Counted from the first letter of the stretch, positions 35,278-44,576 are shown. The stretch: 64,000 nt of DNA from Anderseniella sp963700885 (GCA_963700885.1 CAVOZJ010000016.1:308147-372146), one strand, 5' to 3'. Program-made: numbers and translations. The notes: generated by a model not told the origin, from the letters alone.

Positions 35278-35925
35278 TCAATCAGCCGCAAAGCAGTACA
35301 GGAAGCCCGCGCCGCCGCTGCTCTTTAGCTTTTCCTGGCTGCAACCGCGTGATCCATGGGCCGAATTCCACGAGACATTACCACCGCCGTGGCGATCATG
35401 GTGACCGACCTGGGCACTGCCTTCTTCAGCACTACTGGTCCAGTTGGAACAGGTGTGATCGCCTTTTTCCGAGGGGAAATACGCGGTACCGTCTTCTTTG
35501 GAACCGGTCAGAATGTCATGTTCATTTGGCGTATCGCCGCGGCCCTTGATCTCATTGCCGTTCTCGTCCAGAGCGGTACGCTTCAAAATGTTTGGCATGA
35601 TGTGAAGCTGGTCGAGGTCCTCGGCAATCAGCACACCCTTGGCATTGTACCAGGGTCCCTTGCCGATACGGTCGCGTGCAGAGATGCCGCGTTTGTCTTC
35701 GTGATAGGTGCTCAGGTAAGCAACCCATGTACGGCCCGTGGAACCCGCTGCGGTTGCCAGTTTCGTGCAATGCGCATCGCCACCTTCAATTCCGCCGAGA
35801 TTGGCTCCGTCGCCAATGCCGACACTGGTAACGAAAAAGCCCATCGGCTTGGCGTCCTGCGCTGCTGCAGGTGTTGACAGTACGGCAACTGAAGCTGCCA
35901 GCGCTAAGAGCGTGATTGTGTTCAT
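35278..35925 (-). CDS. Secreted lectin-like conserved protein
   Basis: A 215-residue protein with a signal peptide (MNTITLLALAASVAVLS, cut after AAA or AQ). The mature part FFVTSVGIGDGANLGGIEGG followed by DAHCTKLATAAGSTGRTWVAYLST, ARDRIGKGPWYNAKG, GRGDTPNEHDILTGS, CSNWTSSAEEGSAQVGHHDR and GSRGCSQEKLKS corresponds to a conserved proteobacterial secreted family resembling a C-type-lectin fold. Four Cys are placed to form disulfides. Binding partner unknown. Single gene. Confidence 0.85.
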   Translation of the reverse strand: MNTITLLALAASVAVLSTPAAAQDAKPMGFFVTSVGIGDGANLGGIEGGDAHCTKLATAAGSTGRTWVAYLSTYHEDKRGISARDRIGKGPWYNAKGVLIAEDLDQLHIMPNILKRTALDENGNEIKGRGDTPNEHDILTGSKEDGTAYFPSEKGDHTCSNWTSSAEEGSAQVGHHDRHGGGNVSWNSAHGSRGCSQEKLKSSGGAGFLYCFAAD

Positions 35926-36146
35926 CGCTATTTTTTCCTCCGTGGGGGCTGTTTTGACCTGACAATTCTAGAAGAGCATAGCTGCCGGTGCCAATACACT
36001 TTATCGCGTGGCGGTTGTGCATCGGCGCACATAGTATCGAACAGTGTCCTTCCGGCATCTATACGGTGGAATGTCATCTTACGCTGCTATAGGCTTGGCC
36101 GCATAACAGGTTCCGTCAGGATATCAAAAAACCGGAAGACGCCCCC

Positions 36147-38459
36147 ATGCCACGAATTGTTACTGACGAGTTGCGCGACAATGCATTGCAGTATCACCGC
36201 AACCCGAAACCGGGAAAGCTGGAGATCAAGGCCACCAAGCCGTTATCCAACCAGCGCGACCTGGCGCTTGCCTACTCTCCCGGTGTGGCAGTGGCCTGCA
36301 TGGAAATCCATGACAAGCCCGCAGAAGCGTCTTCGCTGACCGCCCGGGCCAACCTGGTAGCCGTTATAACCAATGGAACGGCTGTGCTCGGACTTGGGAA
36401 TATTGGTCCCCTGGCCTCAAAACCGGTAATGGAGGGCAAGGCCGTCCTGTTCAAGAAATTTGCCGACATTGATGTTTTTGACCTGGAACTGGATGCCGCA
36501 GATTCAGACCTTTTCGTAAACACCGTTGCTGCGCTGGAGCCGACCTTCGGTGGCATCAACCTGGAGGATATCAAGGCGCCGGAATGCTTCATTATTGAAG
36601 GAGAATTGAAGCAGCGCATGAGTATCCCGGTTTTCCATGATGATCAGCATGGTACGGCGATCATCGTGGCTGCTGCCATCGTCAATGGCATGGAGATTGC
36701 CGGCAAGAAACTTGGAGATATCAAGATCGTCACGTCCGGAGCAGGAGCAGCGGCACTTGCCTGTCTTAACCTGGTTGTCGGCATGGGGGCAAAGCCTGAA
36801 AACATCTGGATTTCCGATATTGACGGTGTAGCCTACGAAGGCAGGGACGGCATAAACCAGTGGATGGCTCCTTATGCCAAGCAAACCGCCGCGCGGACAC
36901 TTGGTGATATAATTGAAGGGGCTGATGTATTTCTGGGGCTTTCCGCAGGTGGTGTGCTCAAGCCGGACATGGTCAGGAAAATGGGAGACAAGCCGCTAAT
37001 CATGGCTCTCGCAAATCCCAATCCGGAAATTCACCCTGATGAAGCGCGCAAGGTCAAACCTGATGCGATGATCTGCACGGGCCGGTCCGACTTCCCCAAT
37101 CAGGTCAATAACGTCCTGTGCTTCCCCTACATTTTCCGCGGCGCGCTGGACGTGGGCGCAACAGCCATCAATGAGGAAATGAAGATTGCCGCAACCCGCG
37201 CCATAGCTGCGCTGGCCCATGAAGCCGTGTCGGAGCTGGCAGCGAAGGCCTACGAAGGTGGCGTACCTTCCTTTGGTGCAGACAGCCTCATCCCAAATCC
37301 GTTCGATCAACGCCTGATATTACGCATTGCTCCGGCAGTAGCCCGGGCAGCGATGGATAGCGGCGTGGCAGCACGGCCAATCGAGGATTTTGACGCCTAT
37401 GCAGAACGTCTGACCAGGTTTGTCTTTCGCTCCGGGATGATCATGCGTCCGGTTTTTGCCGCCGCCAAACAGAATCCCAAACGCATCATATACGCTGAAG
37501 GCGAAGATGAACGCGCGATGCGGGCTGCGTCCATGGCCAGAACAGACGGTTGGGCGATCCCCATCCTGATTGGCCGGCCTGATGTGATTGAACGACGCGC
37601 TGCTTCCTTCGGGCTTGAATTGAAGGCGGGAAAGGACATCGAAGTCATCAACCCGGAATCAGATCCGCGGTATCTGGATTATGTGAACACGCTTGTCGAG
37701 ATTGCGGGGCGAAAGGGCGTGCCGCTGAATACCGCCAGAACGCTGGTGCGGACCAATGCGACGGTTATTGCAGCCCTTGCCATAAGGCGCGGCGATGCCG
37801 ATGCGATGATCTGCGGCCTTGAGGGCCGGTTTTACAATCACCTTGACCATATTCGCCGCATCATTGGCATGGGACCTCGCGCCAACGACTTTGCGACCAT
37901 ATCCGGCTGCATACTGGATCGCGGCGTTTACTTCTTTGCCGATACATATGGCAATGTTGACCGCCCGCCCGCACAGATGGCGCAACTGGCCCGGCGGGTC
38001 GCAGGAATTGTCAAACGGTTTGGAGTCGAACCCAAGGTTGCCTTGCTGGCCAATTCCAGTTTCGGCTCGGCTGAGTCCGTTGACATTCAACTGATGCGGG
38101 ATACTGCCGACCTGCTTCACGGGGAGGGCACGGATTTTGAATTTGATGGCGAGATGCATGGCAATACGGCGCTGAATGAAGATTTGCGCAGGCGGCTGTT
38201 CCCCGGATCTACCTTAAAAGGCGAAGCCAACGTGTTTGTGTTCCCCAATTCAGACGCTGCCAACCTGGCATACCAGCTTGTCATGGAACTCGGAGGCGGC
38301 ACGCCTATTGGTCCCATTCTGGTTGGTGCTGCTGCAACTGCACATGTGCTGGTGCCGGCGGCCACCACCCGTTCGGTGGTCAATGTATCTGCAGTGGCTG
38401 CCGTGGAGGTTCAGGCTCGCATTGATTATGCCAAGTCCGGTGGCAAGCCTCAGGGTTGA
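36147..38459 (+). CDS. maeB: NADP-dependent malic enzyme with phosphotransacetylase-like domain
   Basis: A 770-residue hybrid malic enzyme. Residues 1-~425 carry the malic and NAD-binding domains (LALAYSPGVAVACMEI, HDDQHGTAIIVAAA, SGAGAAALACLNL), and residues ~430-765 a PTA-like domain (EGEDERAMRAASM, LANSSFGSAESV, NVFVFPNSDAANLAYQL). The C-terminal domain is usually regulatory (acetyl-CoA sensing) rather than catalytic. It makes pyruvate and NADPH from malate. It overlaps the 3' end of the convergent sitD gene by 10 bases. Confidence 0.95.
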   Translation: MPRIVTDELRDNALQYHRNPKPGKLEIKATKPLSNQRDLALAYSPGVAVACMEIHDKPAEASSLTARANLVAVITNGTAVLGLGNIGPLASKPVMEGKAVLFKKFADIDVFDLELDAADSDLFVNTVAALEPTFGGINLEDIKAPECFIIEGELKQRMSIPVFHDDQHGTAIIVAAAIVNGMEIAGKKLGDIKIVTSGAGAAALACLNLVVGMGAKPENIWISDIDGVAYEGRDGINQWMAPYAKQTAARTLGDIIEGADVFLGLSAGGVLKPDMVRKMGDKPLIMALANPNPEIHPDEARKVKPDAMICTGRSDFPNQVNNVLCFPYIFRGALDVGATAINEEMKIAATRAIAALAHEAVSELAAKAYEGGVPSFGADSLIPNPFDQRLILRIAPAVARAAMDSGVAARPIEDFDAYAERLTRFVFRSGMIMRPVFAAAKQNPKRIIYAEGEDERAMRAASMARTDGWAIPILIGRPDVIERRAASFGLELKAGKDIEVINPESDPRYLDYVNTLVEIAGRKGVPLNTARTLVRTNATVIAALAIRRGDADAMICGLEGRFYNHLDHIRRIIGMGPRANDFATISGCILDRGVYFFADTYGNVDRPPAQMAQLARRVAGIVKRFGVEPKVALLANSSFGSAESVDIQLMRDTADLLHGEGTDFEFDGEMHGNTALNEDLRRRLFPGSTLKGEANVFVFPNSDAANLAYQLVMELGGGTPIGPILVGAAATAHVLVPAATTRSVVNVSAVAAVEVQARIDYAKSGGKPQG

Positions 38460-39295
38460 CGCTTGGCGAGTTTCGCAAATTGCATCTGCTGACGAATGAA
38501 GGCGGCTATGAACAGGCAGGTCATGACCAGTACGATGGTTGGGGCAGGGGCTGCATCAAGGTGGAAGCTCGCAAACACGCCAACAAGGCCTGAACCAACG
38601 GCAATTGCGATCGCGACAGCCAGCATGGTTTCAAATCGGCGCGTCACCAGAAAGGCGATCGCACCGGGTGCGATCAACAGCGCAATGGCCAGAATAATTC
38701 CCGATGCTTTCAGTGCGCCAACAATGGCCAGTGATATCGCTGCCAACAGGCCATAGTGAAGCAGGCGGACTTTCAATCCGATAGCGCGCGCATGTTGTGC
38801 GTCAAACGCATGCAACAGCAGATCCTTGCGCCAGATGACAATGCCGGATGTGCAGATGAGTGCAATGAACGCCGTTTCAGTCACATCGCCCCATGTCAGG
38901 CCAAGTATGTTGCCGAACAGTATGTGGTCGAGGTGCACTTCCGTCTGGATGGCGACATACATCACCAGTCCCAGTCCGAACATGCCGGAGAACACCACAC
39001 CCATGACGGTATCCTGTTTGAGCCTTGAGTTGCGGTCCAGAAATCCTGTTGCCAGGGCACAGGTCATACCGGCGGTGAATGCACCTGCTGCCAGCGGCAG
39101 CCCGATTATGTAGGCCAGAACGACCCCCGGGAGTACGGCGTGGGAAATCGCATCACCCATCAGCGACCATCCCTTGAGCACCAGAAAGCACGACAGGATG
39201 GCCATTGGCAGTGACAACAGCACCGCAATTACAAAAGCCTTGAGCATGAACTCGAAGGCAAACGGCTGCATGAACCATTCGATGATGGCCGTCAT
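38450..39295 (-). CDS. sitD: Metal ABC transporter permease (SitD-like)
   Basis: A 281-residue inner-membrane permease of the ABC-3 family with about eight helices. SLMGDAISHAVLPGVVLAYI in the first part is the family hallmark; FGNILGLTWGDVTETAFI and LLHYGLLAAISLAIVGALKA follow. Last gene of a four-gene operon; its start overlaps the preceding permease stop (ATGA). Together with the first permease it forms a heterodimeric manganese/iron import channel in the SitABCD arrangement. Confidence 0.9.
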   Translation of the reverse strand: MTAIIEWFMQPFAFEFMLKAFVIAVLLSLPMAILSCFLVLKGWSLMGDAISHAVLPGVVLAYIIGLPLAAGAFTAGMTCALATGFLDRNSRLKQDTVMGVVFSGMFGLGLVMYVAIQTEVHLDHILFGNILGLTWGDVTETAFIALICTSGIVIWRKDLLLHAFDAQHARAIGLKVRLLHYGLLAAISLAIVGALKASGIILAIALLIAPGAIAFLVTRRFETMLAVAIAIAVGSGLVGVFASFHLDAAPAPTIVLVMTCLFIAAFIRQQMQFAKLAKRQP

Positions 39296-40149
39296 GGCTG
39301 GGCCTCCAGCGCAGCACGCGCTTTTGTCCTGGCCGCGAGCAGGCCATGTTTGGGAGCCACAACAAAGGTAACCAGGAAAACTCCGGTCATGAGGATGACA
39401 ATTATGCCGCCAGTTGCGCCATTGAGAAAATAGCTCAGATAGGCACCTGTGAAACTGGTCACTGCGCCAATGCTGACCGACAGAATAATCAACCGGGGAA
39501 ACCGATCGGTCAGCAGATATGCTGTGGCGCCCGGAGTCACGACCATGGCAATGACCAGAAAGGCGCCAACTGTCTGCAGTGCTGCAACCGTGCAGGCTGA
39601 CAGGAGTGTGAAGAACACCAGTCTGAGTACCACTGTATTGAGGCCCATGGAGCGCGCGTGATTTTCGTCAAAGAAAGTCACCATAAGGTCCTTCCATTTG
39701 AGCAGCAGGACACTCATGGATACGACACAAATGATAACAAGCTGGGTCAGGTCCTCCGGTGTGATCGCAAGTACATTACCCAACACGATGGTTTGTATGT
39801 TTACCGAGGTGGGTGACAGCGAAACCATGAACAGGCCCAGCGCAAAAAAGGAGGTGAAGATCAGACCGATGATGGCATCTTCACGCAGCTTGGTGCGCTG
39901 GTTCAGGAATAGCATTGTAAGCGCTGCCAGGCCGCCCGAGAAAAACGCACCTATCGAAAACGGCAGTCCGAGCATGTAGGCGCCGGCAACACCGGGAACG
40001 ATGGCATGCGACAGCGCATCGCCGATCAGCGACCAGCCCTTGAGCATGAGATAGGACGACAGGAATCCACACACGGCCCCGACAAGGGCGCACGCCCACA
40101 TGGCATTGATCATGTAGTTGTAGGTAAACGGTTCCAGCAGCGGGTTCAT
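39292..40149 (-). CDS. sitC: Metal ABC transporter permease (SitC-like)
   Basis: A 285-residue ABC-3 family permease. SLIGDALSHAIVPGVAGAYM is the diagnostic segment; NVLAITPEDLTQLVIICVVS and FFTLLSACTVAALQTVGAFL follow. It is similar to but distinct from the next permease, as usual in SitABCD systems, which have two different permeases, unlike ZnuB homodimers. Start and stop both overlap neighbours by four bases (ATGA), so the operon is tightly coupled. Confidence 0.9.
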   Translation of the reverse strand: MNPLLEPFTYNYMINAMWACALVGAVCGFLSSYLMLKGWSLIGDALSHAIVPGVAGAYMLGLPFSIGAFFSGGLAALTMLFLNQRTKLREDAIIGLIFTSFFALGLFMVSLSPTSVNIQTIVLGNVLAITPEDLTQLVIICVVSMSVLLLKWKDLMVTFFDENHARSMGLNTVVLRLVFFTLLSACTVAALQTVGAFLVIAMVVTPGATAYLLTDRFPRLIILSVSIGAVTSFTGAYLSYFLNGATGGIIVILMTGVFLVTFVVAPKHGLLAARTKARAALEAQP

Positions 40150-41018
40150 TGCTGCTCCTCGTCACCATCGCTGTAGATCACGAACGGGCGCTCATCGTCT
40201 GTGAGCACTGTAACCGTGCGGGCGTCGTCGTCTTCATGCAGGTCTTCGCCGCCGAGGGTGAATTGCCGCAGCACGCCGCCAAAAGCATGTTCAAGATTGG
40301 CTTGCGTAAACACCTGTGCAGTAGGTCCTTCTGCCAGAACGGTCCCCTTGATCAGGATGGCGCGGTCACAGAACTGGGGAACTGATCCGAGGTTGTGCGT
40401 GGACACCAGCATGATATGGCCTTCATCGCGAAGCCCCTTTAGCAGTTTGATGATGGCATCTTCAGTTTTTACATCCACACCTGTGAACGGTTCATCGAGC
40501 AGGATGATCTTGCCCTCCTGTGCCAGTGCACGGGCAAGAAACACCCGCTTTTTCTGGCCGCCGGACAATTCTCCGATCTGGCGTTTGCGGTAGTTGGTCA
40601 TACCGACCCGTTCCAGGGCACTGGCGACCATTTCATGGTCGCGGGCTCTGGCAATGCGCAGCCAGTTCATATGTCCATATCTGCCCATCATCACAACGTC
40701 TTCGACCAGGACCGGGAAATTCCAGTCCACTTCTTCAGATTGCGGGACATAGGCGACGAGGTTCTGCCTCAGCGCCTGTTCTTCACTCATGCCGAGTACT
40801 GTGATGTTGCCCCGGGCCAGCGGCACAAAACCCATGATTGCCTTGAACAGGGTTGACTTGCCCGAACCGTTGACGCCTACCAGCGCCGTGATGGTGCCTG
40901 CCGGCAGTGAAAAGCTGGCATCATGCAACGCCGTATGGCCGTTGCGATAGGTGACAGTTACGTTATGGACCTCAAGCCCTTCACCCTGTCGTTGAGTGGC
41001 GCTTACCGGACTCAGCAT
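40146..41018 (-). CDS. sitB: Metal ABC transporter ATP-binding protein (SitB-like)
   Basis: A 290-residue ATPase with Walker A GVNGSGKST, Q-loop YVPQSEEVDWNFPV, signature LSGGQKKRVFLARAL, Walker B IILLDEPFTGVD and H-loop STHNLG. The residues SEEVDWNFPV at the Q-loop are typical for manganese/zinc/iron transporters of the ABC-3 class. The C-terminal 40 residues are acidic (LHEDDDARTVTVLTDDE, DGDEEQQ) and longer than usual. The start overlaps the SitA stop by one base (TAATG). Confidence 0.92.
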   Translation of the reverse strand: MLSPVSATQRQGEGLEVHNVTVTYRNGHTALHDASFSLPAGTITALVGVNGSGKSTLFKAIMGFVPLARGNITVLGMSEEQALRQNLVAYVPQSEEVDWNFPVLVEDVVMMGRYGHMNWLRIARARDHEMVASALERVGMTNYRKRQIGELSGGQKKRVFLARALAQEGKIILLDEPFTGVDVKTEDAIIKLLKGLRDEGHIMLVSTHNLGSVPQFCDRAILIKGTVLAEGPTAQVFTQANLEHAFGGVLRQFTLGGEDLHEDDDARTVTVLTDDERPFVIYSDGDEEQQ

Positions 41019-41941
41019 TATTTCAACCCTGCCACGATTGTTTCTGTCGTCACTGTTAGAAGATCGAGGTAGGTGGGCACGGGTCCATCGGGACCAGAAA
41101 GTGAGTCCACATATAGCACGCCGCCATAACGCGCATTGGTTTCACGGGCAACCTGCTGTGCCGCAGCAGGTGAAATTGTACTTTCACTGAACACCGCCTT
41201 TATATTGTTGGCGCGAACCGCGTCGATCACGCGGCGCACTTGTTGCGGAGTACCCTGTTGGTCGGCATTGATCGGCCACAGGAACAATTCTTTCAGGTTG
41301 AAATCCCGTGCCAGATAGGAAAACGCTCCCTCGCTGGTTACCAGCCAGCGCTCGTTCTCCGGAATAGCTGCAAGTGCAGCGCGAATGGGTTCGACCCGGG
41401 CATCAATTTCAGCTTTGTACCTTTCGGCGTTGGCCAGGTACACAGCAGCATTTTCCGGGTCCTGTTCAGCCATGGCGCGCGCAATGTTGTCGACGTATGC
41501 CTGCGCATCCGTGGGGCTCATCCATGCATGGGGATTGGGCTTGCCCGAATAGGGTCCTTCAACTATCCCCATCGGTTGAACGCCGTCGCTTATGACAACC
41601 GATGGCACGCCCGAAAGATTGGCCAGGAATTTTTCAAACCACTGTTCCAGGTTCAGTCCGTTCCACAAGATCAGTCCGGCGCCTTGGGCACGCACGATAT
41701 CTTTCGGAGTTGGCTGGTAATTGTGTATCTCTGCACCTGGCCTGGTGATCGACACCACGTCGGCTGCATCGCCTGCAACATTTGCTGCCATATCGGCGAT
41801 AATCGTGAATGTGGTCACAACCTTGAGCCGTGCGTGGGCGCCATCGGCGAAGCTGAGCATGAATGCTGTCAGTAAAATGAAGAGAACTGGTTTTTTCAGA
41901 TATTGAAGCACGCGCAATGGTCCATGGCTGAATTCGGCCAT
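41018..41941 (-). CDS. sitA: Metal ABC transporter substrate-binding protein (SitA-like, Mn/Fe)
   Basis: A 307-residue periplasmic cluster-A-I (ZnuA-like fold) binding protein with an N-terminal signal (KKPVLFILLTAFMLSFADG, cut near AHA-RL). Metal ligands by motif are His in EIHNYQPTP, His in NPHAWMSP, Glu in VTSEGAFSYLA and Asp in VLYVDSLS. A Glu third ligand and no His-rich loop point to Mn or Fe rather than Zn, where the third ligand is His. First gene of sitABCD and divergent from the Fur-family gene, with a palindromic box 15 bases upstream of its start. Confidence 0.92.
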   Translation of the reverse strand: MAEFSHGPLRVLQYLKKPVLFILLTAFMLSFADGAHARLKVVTTFTIIADMAANVAGDAADVVSITRPGAEIHNYQPTPKDIVRAQGAGLILWNGLNLEQWFEKFLANLSGVPSVVISDGVQPMGIVEGPYSGKPNPHAWMSPTDAQAYVDNIARAMAEQDPENAAVYLANAERYKAEIDARVEPIRAALAAIPENERWLVTSEGAFSYLARDFNLKELFLWPINADQQGTPQQVRRVIDAVRANNIKAVFSESTISPAAAQQVARETNARYGGVLYVDSLSGPDGPVPTYLDLLTVTTETIVAGLK

Positions 41942-41956
41942 GTCACTTTATGTAAA

Positions 41957-41971
41957 TGCAAATTATTTGCA
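41957..41971. promoter_or_regulatory. Mur/Fur-type box 1, perfect 7-1-7 palindrome
   Basis: TGCAAAT-T-ATTTGCA is a perfect 7-1-7 inverted repeat 15 bases upstream of the sitA start. It resembles the manganese-responsive Mur sites of rhizobia, which are built on TGCAAAT and ATTTGCA. The divergent gene encodes a Fur-family protein, the likely binder. Confidence 0.75.
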
Positions 41972-42002
41972 ATAAGGATTTTGCCGCAGGCCTGTTGACT
42001 AT

Positions 42003-42017
42003 TGCAAATGATTATCA
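42003..42017. promoter_or_regulatory. Mur/Fur-type box 2, imperfect
   Basis: TGCAAAT-G-ATTATCA matches the box 1 pattern at all but two positions of the right arm. It lies 46 bases (centre to centre) from box 1 and 18 bases before the start of the Fur-family gene, suggesting that the regulator also controls itself. Confidence 0.55.
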
Positions 42018-42035
42018 ACTTGCTAGTTTGCCGTT

Positions 42036-42464
42036 ATGGCTACACCCCTGGATAGCAAGGAACTGTTGAGTGCGCTGCGCCAGGGCGGCGCGCGCATAAC
42101 CAAACCCCGCAAGCTCATCATTCAGATACTGGCCAACAAGGGCGATGAGCACCCCGATGCCATGGATATATTCCGACGCGCCGTGAGGCAGGACAGCCGC
42201 ATCTCGCTGCCAACCGTTTATCGCACCTTGAAAATGCTGGAAGAGCACGGCGTTATTCAACGACATGCCTTCGTGGATGGCAGATCACGGTATGAACCGG
42301 CAGACGGGCCGCATCATGATCACCTGATCGATATGGATACCGGCGCGGTCATTGAGTTTCAATCGGAGAAGATCGAGCGCCTGCAGGACGAGATTGCCCG
42401 GAAACTGGGTTACGAAATAGTTCACCACAGGCTCGAATTGTATGGTCGTAAGACTAAAGTATAA
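42036..42464 (+). CDS. mur: Fur-family metal regulator, probably Mur (manganese)
   Basis: A 142-residue repressor. The winged-helix part has RITKPRKLIIQILANKGDEH followed by LPTVYRTLKMLEEHGVIQRH (recognition helix ISLPTVYRTL). The metal-sensing part has GPHHDHLIDMDTGAVIEFQS and ends VHHRLELYGRKTKV; the Cys-x-x-Cys structural zinc site is absent, as in many alphaproteobacterial Fur/Mur proteins. In Rhizobium and relatives the Fur homologue next to or controlling sitABCD senses manganese (Mur). The divergent arrangement and two palindromes fit this. Irr and Zur are less likely from the neighbours. Confidence 0.85.
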   Translation: MATPLDSKELLSALRQGGARITKPRKLIIQILANKGDEHPDAMDIFRRAVRQDSRISLPTVYRTLKMLEEHGVIQRHAFVDGRSRYEPADGPHHDHLIDMDTGAVIEFQSEKIERLQDEIARKLGYEIVHHRLELYGRKTKV

Positions 42465-42612
42465 CAAATTTGGAAACCGTGGCATTTTTGCAACACTTTT
42501 CAAAATAATGCACGCAGCCCCAATCTCGCCCTTGAATGTGCAGCGCAGCCGCATCTATGGTCAGGTCATCGAGAAGTCGAAGACTTTCAGAGATTCGCCA
42601 GCCGGAGGTTCC

Positions 42613-43248
42613 ATGCAGCGTGTACTGCTATCATTTTCTGCGATTGTACTGGCAACAGTAATGGCTGCTTCATCTGCAAGTGCTGCTGCATCACGCAACA
42701 GCAAACAGTGCAGCAACTTTATTGAGTGCCTGTTTGGCGGAAGCAGCAATGGAGGTAGCAGTTTTAGTTTCGGGCGTAGCGATTACGGTCCAAGCACCCG
42801 CAAACTGATCAGTTTTCCGCAGGGCAGCGAGCATGCAACCGGTACCATCATAATTGATACGTCCGAACGTAATCTCTATCTGATCCAGCCCGGTGGAAAG
42901 GCTTACAGATATCGCGTCGGCGTCGGCCGTGAGGGGTTTCAATGGTCTGGAAGCGCCAAAATCTCCCGAAAAGCTGAATGGCCAAGCTGGACTCCCCCAA
43001 AAAGCATGATTGCACGGGAAAAGAAAAAGGGAATAATTCTGCCCGCACGCATGGAGGGTGGACCGAACAATCCGCTTGGCGCCCGCTCGCTGTATATCGG
43101 CAACTCGCTGTATCGAATTCACGGCACCAACAATCCGTCTTCTATCGGTGGAGCTGTCTCGTCAGGCTGCATTCGCCTGACCAACACTGACATTATTGAC
43201 CTTCACAAACGCGCCGAGGTTGGCGCAAGGGTCATCGTACGCCGCTAG
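42613..43248 (+). CDS. L,D-transpeptidase (YkuD domain)
   Basis: A 211-residue exported protein. ATG 42613 has GGAGG 4 bases upstream and opens a signal peptide (RVLLSFSAIVLATVMAASSA). A Gly/Ser-rich stretch follows, then a YkuD domain (ATGTIIIDTSERNLYLIQPG) with the catalytic motif YRIHGTNNPSSIGGAVSSGC followed by IRLTN, where His and Cys are the active residues. It crosslinks peptidoglycan stem peptides or attaches proteins to them. The open frame extends upstream into the mur gene but without a signal-like start. A hairpin follows at 43340-43361. Confidence 0.93.
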   Translation: MQRVLLSFSAIVLATVMAASSASAAASRNSKQCSNFIECLFGGSSNGGSSFSFGRSDYGPSTRKLISFPQGSEHATGTIIIDTSERNLYLIQPGGKAYRYRVGVGREGFQWSGSAKISRKAEWPSWTPPKSMIAREKKKGIILPARMEGGPNNPLGARSLYIGNSLYRIHGTNNPSSIGGAVSSGCIRLTNTDIIDLHKRAEVGARVIVRR

Positions 43249-43339
43249 AGCACAAGCGGCACATATTTTACCGGTTTTGCAGGGGAGCCTTGGGGGGTTA
43301 CCCTGACCCCGGGACGCACGAGGGGGCTCAAGCGTTCCG

Positions 43340-43361
43340 GGGTCTCCTTTTTCGGAGACCC
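43340..43361 (+). terminator. Hairpin downstream of the L,D-transpeptidase
   Basis: GGGTCTCC (43340-43347) and GGAGACCC (43354-43361) form a perfect 8-bp stem with a TTTTTC loop. The T-run lies in the loop rather than after the stem, so it is not a classical intrinsic terminator, but it ends the transcript region 92 bases after the stop. The rest of the 43249-43495 gap shows only G- and C-rich runs. Confidence 0.45.
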
Positions 43362-43495
43362 TGTCTGGTCTGACCCAGGTGTTGAATCAGTTTGTTGGAA
43401 CTTCCCTGCCGGGACTGGACAGCAATGGCTGCGGTGAGCATATTGCACTGCAATATATTTCATTCTGATGCCTTTGCTGAAAGAGCCCTTTAGCC

Positions 43496-43933
43496 ATGCT
43501 GCCTGCCACCCAGACGCTGAATTTTGAAGATTTGTCGATTGGCATGTCGGAAACCTATGCCAAGGAAGTCAAATCGTCGGACGTTATTGGATTTGCCGAA
43601 ATATCCGGGGACCGTAATCCGATCCATTTGTCGGAGCACTTTGCAGCCCAAACTCCGTTCAAGGGCCGCATTGCGCACGGTCTTTATACCGCCAGCCTGA
43701 TTTCTGCGGTAATTGGCACCAGACTGCCGGGACCGGGCGCGATCTACATGAAGCAAACCCTGAATTTCAAAGCTCCGGTGCGCATCGGCGACATTGTAAC
43801 AGCCCGTGTCGAGGTGCTCGAATTGAGCGACAAGGGCAATCGCGTCAGGCTTGCCTGTACGTGTTCGGTTGATGATCTGCTGGTGCTTGACGGTGAGGCG
43901 TTGGTAAAAGTTCCGGGAATTGATGACGATTGA
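43496..43933 (+). CDS. MaoC-like (R)-specific enoyl-CoA hydratase
   Basis: A 145-residue hot-dog fold protein. FAEISGDRNPIHLSEHFAAQ followed by TPFKGRIAHGLYTASLISAV is the hydratase motif with the catalytic Asp and His; GPGAIYMKQTLNFKAPVRIG then DIVTARVEVLE completes the pattern. Such proteins hydrate crotonyl-CoA-type substrates, for instance to feed polyhydroxyalkanoate synthesis, or act in fatty acid metabolism. There is no phaC gene nearby, so the pathway is open. Single gene. Confidence 0.88.
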   Translation: MLPATQTLNFEDLSIGMSETYAKEVKSSDVIGFAEISGDRNPIHLSEHFAAQTPFKGRIAHGLYTASLISAVIGTRLPGPGAIYMKQTLNFKAPVRIGDIVTARVEVLELSDKGNRVRLACTCSVDDLLVLDGEALVKVPGIDDD

Positions 43934-44009
43934 GTTGCGATACCGGTTGAATTGGTACGCAAGTCCATTTTTTCCTTATCGGAACTGACTGCAGCCTGTG
44001 AGCGGCAGC

Positions 44010-44393
44010 TCAGTTCAGCGACGTGGCCAGTAATGCTGCACCGATACAACACGTGGCCACGCCGAACACCGTTCCCAGGTGGCCTTCAAGTCGCAAGTTT
44101 GACACAAGTTGCAAAAATGGGCGGCGAACCGCGATCAACAATACCCCTTCGATCAGGCTGATCCAGCCAACAAGTGTAATAAATCCGGCAAGCAAACCAT
44201 CCCATGACGAGTGTACCGCCAGAATGGTGCCGCCGATAGCGAATGCCATGATACCGCCAAAATAGCCCAGAACGGGTTGTGCATTGAGTGCCTGCAGCAT
44301 ACCGGCCATGGCATTCCGATCAGTGAAAATGGCGATACCGCCGCAGATAAAGTAAAGCCCGATCAGGGCAGCGAGAATGTTGGTGACTGCCAT
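44010..44393 (-). CDS. Small integral membrane protein, unknown function
   Basis: A 127-residue protein with four hydrophobic segments (about residues 4-24, 42-62, 65-85 and 105-125) separated by short loops. The start is supported by GGAGGAGAAG before ATG 44393. The motif ALNAQPVLGYFGGIMAFAIG with a following GWISLIEGVLLI is reminiscent of small bacterial four-helix proteins of DUF type, but I cannot name the family. A Cys pair occurs in the last helix (ATCCIG). Confidence 0.7.
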   Translation of the reverse strand: MAVTNILAALIGLYFICGGIAIFTDRNAMAGMLQALNAQPVLGYFGGIMAFAIGGTILAVHSSWDGLLAGFITLVGWISLIEGVLLIAVRRPFLQLVSNLRLEGHLGTVFGVATCCIGAALLATSLN

Positions 44394-44576
44394 TCACTTC
44401 TCCTCCAGTACAAGTTTCGCCATCACTCGGATATGGGAAGCGAGGTAACGGATTGCCATCCGGCCTTAGTCACCCGGAAAAAGTGATGCCAAATGGCGCG
44501 CATCACTGTAGGAAATTCGGCTCAGATGCAGTACCATGGTATTGATGAGTACCGTGTCGAATTTTCGGAGGCTATC

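Noticed and set aside
44010..44393. Naming the four-helix protein as a known DUF
   Set aside because: The resemblance is only in hydropathy; no distinctive motif could be matched by eye.
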